Origin: Aliikangiella sp. G2MR2-5
GTDB lineage: Bacteria > Pseudomonadota > Gammaproteobacteria > Enterobacterales > Kangiellaceae
Assembly: GCF_015687155.1 (NCBI RefSeq)
Contig: NZ_JADPQF010000003.1
Coordinates: forward strand, 124,001-188,000
Direction: 5' to 3'
Length of the DNA stretch: 64,000 bases
Made by a program: the position numbers and the translations under genes
In this document: positions 10,139-17,013 of the stretch, piece after piece
Layout of the letters: each line of letters starts with the position of its first letter
Position numbering within the stretch: position 1 is the first letter of the stretch
The notes under the pieces: generated by a model
Seen by the model: the letters and a program-made list of their open reading frames with translations, nothing else
The model's database searches: none
What the model was told of the DNA's origin: nothing

Positions 10139-10436
10139 CTGCTTTCATATCCGAATTATTCTGCTGATTTTTCTTCGCTTCTTTTTGCTTCTGAATGACC
10201 ACCGTTTTGATTGTATGCTCCACTTTGGGATCTGGCAAAAAAATTTGAGTCAGAAGTGCGAAAACAATTGCACCGGTTTTCCGCTTTCTCGCTTTGTTGT
10301 TTATCCACATAAAAAGCCGTATGAGAAAAAAGAAGAGCAACCAGGGAATATACAGCAAAATAATGGATTCGAGCATTTCAATTTGCTCGCAAGACAATTT
10401 TTGTCCCGGCAAGAGGAGGGATTTTAGGAGTTCCAT
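10125..10436 (-). CDS. Small conserved-looking membrane protein
   Basis: 103 residues. A strongly hydrophobic segment (about 26-46, ILLYIPWLLFFFLIRLFMWI) is followed by a basic patch NNKARKRKTG, a second hydrophobic stretch (about 59-70, AIVFALLTQIFLP), then a charged Lys/Gln-rich tail. I do not recognise a named family, although the layout resembles uncharacterised gammaproteobacterial inner-membrane proteins. It is upstream of and overlaps the MEST-like hydrolase gene, so the two probably form an operon. The protein could anchor or assist the hydrolase at the membrane; this is inference. Confidence 0.7.
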   Translation of the reverse strand: MELLKSLLLPGQKLSCEQIEMLESIILLYIPWLLFFFLIRLFMWINNKARKRKTGAIVFALLTQIFLPDPKVEHTIKTVVIQKQKEAKKNQQNNSDMKADENN

Positions 10437-10540
10437 TTTATTCCTTAAAAATATAAATATTTAGAAATACATTCGACAGCGTGTAGTGCCGCTGTTTGTG
10501 AATAGTAAAAGGTAATCTTCTAAAAATTTGTCAAGGTGTA

Positions 10541-10972
10541 TTAAGGAGCAGTAAACTGGATTATTGAGTTGACAAAATCGGTCGTTGAAAATGTCGATGA
10601 AAGTGAGGTGATAGCGTTTACGAGTTGCTCTTTGCTATCCGATAGGGCTAAAAAGGAAAAGTCATGTTGGTAAGAAAAAGCTGTCTCAGGGTATTCAACA
10701 TTAAAGAAATGAATTTTCTTCAATTGTTTAACTGTTTGCAATAAATCCGGGAGATCTGACTTGCTTTTTTTTGAGCTTTGAACGGCTGAATTTTGAGTAT
10801 CTGAGATTTGAGAATCTGAATTTAGATTGAACGCTAACCTATCTGTCGATTCGATTTCGGAAAGCTCGGTAATCTCTACTTTTACCGAATCCCACAGTGT
10901 AGCTTGTGTTAATACTGGCAAAGCTAAAAGCCCTGTAATAACCGTAAGAATAGAAGCAATCCAATAACGCAT
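10541..10972 (-). CDS. Hypothetical exported protein
   Basis: 143 residues, unrecognised. The N-terminus (about 1-24, MRYWIASILTVITGLLALPV then LTQA) looks like a signal peptide. The mature part is hydrophilic, with a Ser/Asp/Gln-rich stretch near residues 48-70 (SDSQISDTQNSAVQSSKKSK) and no cysteines or known motif. No good SD precedes the ATG. It stands alone between the hydrolase operon and the zincin-like genes. It could be a genuine small periplasmic protein or a decayed gene. Confidence 0.5.
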   Translation of the reverse strand: MRYWIASILTVITGLLALPVLTQATLWDSVKVEITELSEIESTDRLAFNLNSDSQISDTQNSAVQSSKKSKSDLPDLLQTVKQLKKIHFFNVEYPETAFSYQHDFSFLALSDSKEQLVNAITSLSSTFSTTDFVNSIIQFTAP

Positions 10973-11110
10973 GGGGAAGTAAAAATTTGTGTGATACAGA
11001 AAGTTTAAATAGTGGGGATGACTTTATGTATTTCAAGACGATATAAAGTATTTTGTTTTCGTTAAAAGGATTTTTATACAGCAAACAATTCAGCAAAAAC
11101 TATTTCTCGT

Positions 11111-11134
11111 AAAAAAAGCCACCGTGAGGTGGCT
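11111..11134 (-). terminator. Terminator after first zincin-like gene
   Basis: A 7-bp stem AGCCACC/GGTGGCT with loop GTGA. On the minus strand it is followed by a run of seven T, right behind the stop of the 11154-11978 gene. On the plus strand the right side is also T-rich, so it may work in both directions. Confidence 0.8.
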
Positions 11135-11153
11135 CTTTTATTTTGAATCGGTT

Positions 11154-11978
11154 TTATTCATGTTCCTGATGACCAACCCATCGCACATGAGTAAGGTGAC
11201 GAGTACCATCGGGATCGATCCTTATAAAAGTTTCAGAGTTTCCTCTTCGTCCCAGCGACATACCCCAACCGGTTTCCTTGGCGCTATCGGGAAGTGAGGA
11301 CTTATTGCATCCTTTGCCGGGAGGAGAATTGCAACCGCTGTCGCCACCACCGCCGCCGGTATCGAAAGAGTCGTAGCTGTCGGTGTGGCCATAAATAGCT
11401 TCAAGCTGATTATAGTCGTGTTGATTGGGCTCAGGATAAGGTGGATCCTGATAATCCATACAACTAAATAGCGGTTGGTTGTTGAAGTCTTCGTCTTGAT
11501 GACCGAGCCCGATATCATGACCCAGTTCCTGACAGGTAACGCTCTGCTTCCATAGCGGATTATTGTAATAATCCCAGGCAAAATAGGTATCGTTTAGCTT
11601 GGTATAGCCCTTAACGATATGCCCGTTGCTATCAACCGAAATGCCGGCGATTCCCAGCCAGCCGTTTTGACCGTAGGCCAGATTACAAATTCGTATGGTT
11701 CCTGATTGTGCATTGCATTTGCGCCGGGTTCGCGTGCTGGTGTCACCCGTTTCTTCGACTATATTTAAAACTGATGAATTCGACCAGTCGACAACGGCTT
11801 GAGTGACATAAGAGCTCCAGTCGCTAGTTGTACTATCGACCAGTCTTAGGTCAAACGAAGTGGTAGTTCTTGCCCAGTGGTAGCTTCCCCAGGCATGATT
11901 TGCTATTGCAGAGAACGCGGTAAAATAGAAAATGGTTATTGCCGTGATCCTGAATATAAAGCCTGATCTCAATTTCAT
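11154..11978 (-). CDS. Secreted zincin-like protein with QExxHxxGxxH site (paralogue 1)
   Basis: 274 residues. A signal peptide (about 1-26) is followed by NHAWGSYHWAR and a matrixin/snapalysin-like core. The expected HExxHxxGxxH site reads Q150-E-L-G-H154-D-I-G-L-G-H160, so the first His is Gln (codon CAG). The catalytic Glu151 and the other two His remain, and a CMDY Met-turn-like segment follows at 173-176. Several Cys suggest disulfides. A Gly-rich linker leads to a conserved C-terminal domain (GCNSPPGKGCNK, ETGWGMSLGRRGNSE, DPDGTRHLTHV). GGAGGTG supports the start. It is either an unusual secreted peptidase or a peptidase-fold binding protein. Confidence 0.82.
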   Translation of the reverse strand: MKLRSGFIFRITAITIFYFTAFSAIANHAWGSYHWARTTTSFDLRLVDSTTSDWSSYVTQAVVDWSNSSVLNIVEETGDTSTRTRRKCNAQSGTIRICNLAYGQNGWLGIAGISVDSNGHIVKGYTKLNDTYFAWDYYNNPLWKQSVTCQELGHDIGLGHQDEDFNNQPLFSCMDYQDPPYPEPNQHDYNQLEAIYGHTDSYDSFDTGGGGGDSGCNSPPGKGCNKSSLPDSAKETGWGMSLGRRGNSETFIRIDPDGTRHLTHVRWVGHQEHE

Positions 11979-12207
11979 AGTACACCTCCAAACTACGCGT
12001 CCCTGATAACTAAGTTTAATATAATTTTTGCGTTAAATGTTGAACTGAGATTTCACGTTGGTGCTTTGCAAGTCTTGAAGGTGTTACTTATAACGTATTA
12101 AAAGTCTATGAAATATAAGAATTTTTTGCCGCTCGGCAGAAGCGGAAAAACTTGAGTGTTAAGAATAAAATAATATCTAAAATCAATTGTTGACTTCATG
12201 AGGAACT

Positions 12208-12239
12208 AAAAGCCGCCCTATTTTGACGGGGCGGCTTTT
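12208..12239 (-). terminator. Terminator after second zincin-like gene
   Basis: A perfect 11-bp stem AAAAGCCGCCC/GGGCGGCTTTT with a 10-base loop, directly downstream of the 12255-13073 gene on the minus strand. It means the two tandem paralogues are separate transcription units or partially read through. Confidence 0.85.
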
Positions 12240-12254
12240 AAAATACTCATCGTA

Positions 12255-13073
12255 TTAGTGAGCATGTTCCTGATCATGTCCTACAGCCCAGAGCACATGG
12301 GTTAAATGGCGTGTGCCATCAGGGTCAACTCTTAAAAATACTTCCGAGTTTCCACGACGCCCCAACGACATTCCCCAGCCGGTTTCCCGTGCACTGTCTG
12401 GAGTCGCGCCTTTATTACAGCCCTTGCCGGGAGGCGCATTACAGCCACTGCCGCCGCCATCGCCGCCGCCAGCGTAGGAGTTGTAAGAATCAGTATGCGC
12501 GTACATTGTACTGAGCTGTTCGTAGTCGTGCTGATTTGGATCTGGCCAGGGTGGATCTTGATAATCCATACAGGTTTTTAGTGAAGTATTGTTAAAATCT
12601 TCATCCTGATGATCAAGGCCCAGATCATGCCCTAGCTCCTGACAGGTGACGCTTTGCTTCCAATCATCGCTATTGTAATAATCCATGCTGAAGTAGGTAT
12701 CGTTTAGTTTGGTATAACCTTTGCTGATATGGCCGTTGGAATCTAATGAAATACCGGCAATACCAAGCCAGCCGTTTTGGCCATACGCGAGATTACAAAT
12801 CCTGACCATCCCTTCCGGTGCGTTACATTTTCTTCGAGTTCGCGAGCTAGTGTCGCCATTGGTGTCTTCGACGAAGTTCATCACGTTCGAGCTCGACCAG
12901 TCGTTGGCAGCTTTGCTGACGTAGCTATCCCAATCACTTGTTGTGCTGTTAATTAACTGAAGATCAAAAGAGGATGAGTTTCGGGCCCAATGATAATCGC
13001 CCCATGAGTGATCTGCAATTGCAGGTGAAGATAACAGTGCTAGAACTACCGCACTCCTTACGATTTTTCTCAT
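12255..13073 (-). CDS. Secreted zincin-like protein with QExxHxxGxxH site (paralogue 2)
   Basis: 272 residues with a signal peptide (about 1-20, ending PAIA). It is closely similar along its length to the 11154-11978 product, including DHSWGDYHWAR, the RRKCNA and RICNLAYGQNGWLGIAGIS blocks, and the C-terminal GCNAPPGKGCNKG and ETGWGMSLGRRGNSE. The metal site reads Q145-E-L-G-H149-D-L-G-L-D-H155, again with Gln for the first His, and TCMDY follows. AAGGAG seven bases before the ATG supports the start. Tandem duplication with the neighbour is the simplest origin. A His/Glu-rich end (GHDQEHAH) could add metal ligands; that is speculative. Confidence 0.83.
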   Translation of the reverse strand: MRKIVRSAVVLALLSSPAIADHSWGDYHWARNSSSFDLQLINSTTSDWDSYVSKAANDWSSSNVMNFVEDTNGDTSSRTRRKCNAPEGMVRICNLAYGQNGWLGIAGISLDSNGHISKGYTKLNDTYFSMDYYNSDDWKQSVTCQELGHDLGLDHQDEDFNNTSLKTCMDYQDPPWPDPNQHDYEQLSTMYAHTDSYNSYAGGGDGGGSGCNAPPGKGCNKGATPDSARETGWGMSLGRRGNSEVFLRVDPDGTRHLTHVLWAVGHDQEHAH

Positions 13074-13287
13074 TATTTTACTCCTTGTGTTTTAGTGTTC
13101 ACTAAAAGCGTAGGAAATTAATATTGAATTCGCCGTTAAAATAATTAATAAAACGAGATATTTTAATTGTGGTCAGACCTTTTTCGAAGTTTGCTGCTTT
13201 TGCAAAATCTATCTTGCAGGTATCGATACAGGGTCAGATAAAGATGCTTCTATTGCATCTAGTATGAGTACGGATATTGAAAAGTAT

Positions 13288-13312
13288 AAAAAAGCCCTGT
13301 GGAAACAGGGCT
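13288..13312 (-). terminator. Terminator after amidohydrolase fusion gene
   Basis: A perfect 8-bp stem AGCCCTGT/ACAGGGCT with loop GGAA. On the minus strand it is followed by a run of T. It lies 30 bases beyond the stop at 13343. The remaining 13074-13287 is AT-rich upstream DNA of the paralogue-2 gene with nothing else evident. Confidence 0.85.
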
Positions 13313-13342
13313 CGGAAAGCGTTGTTTAAAACATCTATTGCG

Positions 13343-16300
13343 TTAATGACGCCAGTGATACTGTCGTTGCTTCATTTCCAGTGCTTTCGCTGTGGCGTCT
13401 GGAAGAGATTGCATGTCCAGTCTCTCAAAGAAGAAAGGCTCGCGTTTAAAGCCTTTCTTACGGCCGACTTCATTCATGGTGTTGGCATCAAATAGTCGTC
13501 CATTGATCATAGTGTAAGCGACATTTTGAGATTGACGGATATCATTCAATACATCGCCGTCAATGATCATCATATCGGCTAACTTGCCCGCTTCAATGCT
13601 GCCGATATCTTTATCCATACCAAGATAAGCCGCACCATCAATAGTCGCGCCGCGTAGCGCTTCCCACGGGGTAAATCCACCCTGATTCATCATCCAGATT
13701 TCCCAGTGTGCCGCCAGACCTTCTCTTTGGCCATGAGCACCAATCACTACCGGAACCCCGGCACTATTGAGTTTCTTTGCTGTCTTGGCAACATTAAAGT
13801 GGTTGTAGTGTGAGTCAGGTGCTGTAGTTCGACGGATTGAACTAGGCTCAACCAGATAGCGAGGTGTCCATTGCATCAACTTCTTGTTTTTCCATACCTG
13901 AGTGCGATCGTACCAGTAGGTTTCACCGGACAGACCTCCGTAAGCAACACCAAAAGTTGGTGAGTAACCGACAGCTGTTTGAGACCAAAGCTGCTTTACA
14001 TCGTCATAGACATTGGCCAGTGGTAGTGCGTGTTCAATACCGGTATGACCGTCAACAATCATTGCCATATTATGGTAGAACTTGGCTCCGCCTTCGGGAA
14101 CCACCATAATTCCGAGTTCTTTACCTGCGGCAATAACTTGTTGCTTTTGGTCACGACGTGGTTGTTGATAGCTTTTCACCGAAATTGCACCGACATCCTT
14201 CAAGCGCTGTAAATGGAATTTTGCATCTTCCAGGCTATCAATGTTGGCCGTATACCCTGGTGCTTTTGCGCCGTAGAGAATCGTTCCAGTAGAGAATATT
14301 CGTGGTGATACATTAATTCCGGCGCGTTGCATTTCACTGGCAGAGAAAATTTCTGAAGTGTCATTTGATGGATCATGAATGGTTGTGACGCCGAAAGCCA
14401 ATGATGAAAAGCTTGACCAGTTTTGTTCAGGAGTAATCTCATTGCTGGCCTGACTACCGTGTGCGTGTACATCAACCATACCAGGAGCAACAACTTTTCC
14501 TGTTATGTCGATCACTTTGGCTGATTTCGGAATTGTAACCTCACCTTTTTTGCCAACCGCTTTGATACGATTGCCTTCAACCAGTACCACTCCAGCCTTG
14601 ATAACTTCCTGCTCATTTTTGGCATTCCGCATTGTCACAATGTCTCCGCCTACTAGCGCAATTGTGCCGCTCGGAATATCTGCTTTAGTCTTAAAAGAAA
14701 GATCTATCCCTTCTGATACTGGTTCAGGTAATTCTTCCGGGCTGCCAGCCAGATGTGAGAAGGCATCTTTTAAATCGCGTTCATATAAAGTCGAACCTAA
14801 AGACCAGCTAAGAGATTTGCTGTCGGTTGCCCAACTTAAATATTCACCACTGCGTTTTGAAATTTGTTTCACCGGTACTGACTGACTGGAACTATTCAAA
14901 CTTTCAGATTTTCCGGTCGCGACAAAAGGTGCGACATAAGCATTGTATTGCTGAGTGAAAGCGACCCAGTTGCCATCAGGGGAGACCTGAAACTCAGTAA
15001 TGTCCATGCCGTTGAGATGTTCACGTAAATCATTGCCCTGTAGATCGACGCTTGACAGTGTGGCTTTGGCTCCCCAGCCAAAAGAAGAGAAAATAATTCG
15101 TTGGTCGTCAGCAGAGAATTGCGGGTTGACTCCGGATTCATGAACTCGGTACATACTTTCGTCATTAATATCTGCGATATATAGACCTGGCTCCATAGAA
15201 TACTCAGGAGAGGTCAGGTAGCCTCCACTAAATCGTCTAAACACGACTTTCTTTCCGTTGTTGGAAAATGCAGGCTCTACATAATGTCCAGGTTCATTTG
15301 TTATTTTATCACCACTACCGCCGCGGCTAGACACAATTCGAACACTACCAAGCTTTTGATCATCCCAGGTCACATAAGCTATTTTTCGTCCGTCTGGAGA
15401 GAAGGTAGGGTAGAACTCAAAGTGATCATTTTGTTTTGTTAAGCGCTTGCGTTTGCCACTTTTAACGTCATAAACATAGATTTTTCCAAGAGCCTGATAA
15501 ACTGCTTTATCACCTTTGGGAGACATTTGCGCCCAGCGAATCATACGAACATCAAATTCGTTGGGTGCAACATCAATCGCAAAACGAAGTGCAGGAGTGA
15601 TCTGCATTTCTGTTTCTACTTCAAATGGAATTTGAGCAACCTCGGCATCTTTGACTGAAACTTTGTGAATTTTTCCACCAGCCCAGAAAACCAGAGCTTT
15701 GTTGTCCGGTGTCCAGTCAAACTGTGGCGTATTTCCATGCATGCCATTGGTTTCTTGCAGGTCGCGGTCCATCTGTTGATAAAGCGGTTTATCGATGCCT
15801 GTTTTGAGATCTTTTACAAAAAGGACTGTCTGTGTATCTACCCTGCGTATATAAGCGAGATATTTGCCGTCACCCGATGGTGTCGCCGCAATCGCCCCAC
15901 CAGAGCCGCCGACAAAGGTAATATCTTCACCGGTTTTACGATCGAGTCGCTGAATAGTGAATATTTGAGACGTTGGGTTTTTGTTGTATTGCCAGACAGT
16001 TCCCGGCGTTGAGTCTTTTGAATAATAGACATAGCGTCCATCTGGAGAAAAAGCTGGTTCGCTGATAGTTTTCTGTGCCTGTTCTCCACCAATTCTTTCA
16101 ATCAACTGATAACCACTACCCCCTGCTTTGTGATAAAGCCATATTTCTCCGCCTGGAATTGAACGTGCACCCACAAAACCACGGTTTACAGCGATGTATT
16201 GACCGTCAGGGGTCCAGTTAGGAGAGTGAACCAGAGAGCGTTTGTTTTTGCTAACGGCTTTCATATTGGTACCGTCAGCATCCATAATCCACAGGTTGTC

Positions 16301-16690
16301 GCCACCTTCACGATCAGAAATAAATGCAATCTGTTTACCATTCGGGCTAAATCGTGGCTGCATTTCCCAGGCCATTCCGGTTGCTATGGCTTTAGCTTTA
16401 CCACCATCAATAGGCATGGTGTAGATATCTCCCAACATGTCGAAAACGATAGTTGTTCCATCGGGGCTGACATCAAGGTTACTCCAGGTGGAGCTTTGGG
16501 TTTTTATTTGTATGGTTTTCTTTTCGCCGGGAGGATTATTTACATCCCATTTTTCTTCTTTTTTTTCGGCTTTACTTTCAGCTTTGGCTTCTGGTTTTGC
16601 ATTTTTGGTTACTTCTTCTGCGTAAACACTTGAAGTAGATAGCAAAACGCTGGTTATCGCAGCTGAGAGACAGCTAGTAAGCAGCTTCAT
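13343..16690 (-). CDS. Exported TolB-like beta-propeller / amidohydrolase fusion
   Basis: 1115 residues from ATG 16690 (MKLLTSCLSAAIT), preceded by GGGAGAAACGA. The longer frame to 16726 lacks such a site. A signal peptide (about 1-24) and a Lys/Glu-rich linker precede a PD40/TolB-type propeller (about 50-660, many SPDGTTIVFD-like blades). A metal-dependent amidohydrolase follows (about 680-1085) with PGMVDVHAHGS (His742 and His744) and IEAGKLADMMIIDGD near the end. Such proteins are annotated as imidazolonepropionase-like or dipeptidase-like hydrolases. Export and a propeller gate suggest action on peptide-like or cyclic amide substrates in the periplasm. Confidence 0.9.
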   Translation of the reverse strand: MKLLTSCLSAAITSVLLSTSSVYAEEVTKNAKPEAKAESKAEKKEEKWDVNNPPGEKKTIQIKTQSSTWSNLDVSPDGTTIVFDMLGDIYTMPIDGGKAKAIATGMAWEMQPRFSPNGKQIAFISDREGGDNLWIMDADGTNMKAVSKNKRSLVHSPNWTPDGQYIAVNRGFVGARSIPGGEIWLYHKAGGSGYQLIERIGGEQAQKTISEPAFSPDGRYVYYSKDSTPGTVWQYNKNPTSQIFTIQRLDRKTGEDITFVGGSGGAIAATPSGDGKYLAYIRRVDTQTVLFVKDLKTGIDKPLYQQMDRDLQETNGMHGNTPQFDWTPDNKALVFWAGGKIHKVSVKDAEVAQIPFEVETEMQITPALRFAIDVAPNEFDVRMIRWAQMSPKGDKAVYQALGKIYVYDVKSGKRKRLTKQNDHFEFYPTFSPDGRKIAYVTWDDQKLGSVRIVSSRGGSGDKITNEPGHYVEPAFSNNGKKVVFRRFSGGYLTSPEYSMEPGLYIADINDESMYRVHESGVNPQFSADDQRIIFSSFGWGAKATLSSVDLQGNDLREHLNGMDITEFQVSPDGNWVAFTQQYNAYVAPFVATGKSESLNSSSQSVPVKQISKRSGEYLSWATDSKSLSWSLGSTLYERDLKDAFSHLAGSPEELPEPVSEGIDLSFKTKADIPSGTIALVGGDIVTMRNAKNEQEVIKAGVVLVEGNRIKAVGKKGEVTIPKSAKVIDITGKVVAPGMVDVHAHGSQASNEITPEQNWSSFSSLAFGVTTIHDPSNDTSEIFSASEMQRAGINVSPRIFSTGTILYGAKAPGYTANIDSLEDAKFHLQRLKDVGAISVKSYQQPRRDQKQQVIAAGKELGIMVVPEGGAKFYHNMAMIVDGHTGIEHALPLANVYDDVKQLWSQTAVGYSPTFGVAYGGLSGETYWYDRTQVWKNKKLMQWTPRYLVEPSSIRRTTAPDSHYNHFNVAKTAKKLNSAGVPVVIGAHGQREGLAAHWEIWMMNQGGFTPWEALRGATIDGAAYLGMDKDIGSIEAGKLADMMIIDGDVLNDIRQSQNVAYTMINGRLFDANTMNEVGRKKGFKREPFFFERLDMQSLPDATAKALEMKQRQYHWRH

Positions 16691-17013
16691 TCGTTTCTCC
16701 CAATAGATCATTTTAATATTGCACATGCAAGCCTATAGAAAGCGAGGTTTAAGGTAAAGAGTGGAGTTGTTTCAAATATTAAACTCTGCAAGTTTTTCTT
16801 TGCCCACGGAACAGGGCTAATCACGGTGGTTATATCTCCAATGACAAATTCATCGCTTTAAAATTGTGTTGCCTTTATCACTATTAGTGTAAATATTGCA
16901 CACAATCAAATATTATATTGTATGCAATAACTTCGTAATGTTATACCTATAAAGTACCGGGTCTTGCTGTATCGGTAAAACAATGACTTCCATAGGCGTT
17001 GTAGGAGGGGCTT
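16691..17013. promoter_or_regulatory. Divergent intergenic region with 13-bp inverted repeat
   Basis: This gap separates the minus-strand amidohydrolase fusion from the plus-strand collagenase. At 16894-16906 (TATTGCACACAAT) and 16917-16929 (ATTGTATGCAATA) two arms form an inverted repeat with one mismatch and a 10-base spacer. An extra AATATTGCACA copy sits at 16715-16725, close to the amidohydrolase start. The shape suits an operator for a dimeric regulator shared by both genes. No regulator gene lies beside it. Confidence 0.5.

Noticed and set aside
10839..11096. Minus-strand frame upstream of the hypothetical exported protein
   Set aside because: Overlaps that gene's 5' end in another frame and lacks coding character and a ribosome site.
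13277..13495. Plus-strand frame over the amidohydrolase terminator
   Set aside because: It spans the terminator hairpin and the antisense of a well-supported gene.
16199..16633. Plus-strand frame rich in Phe
   Set aside because: Antisense of the Lys/Glu-rich linker and propeller of the amidohydrolase fusion.
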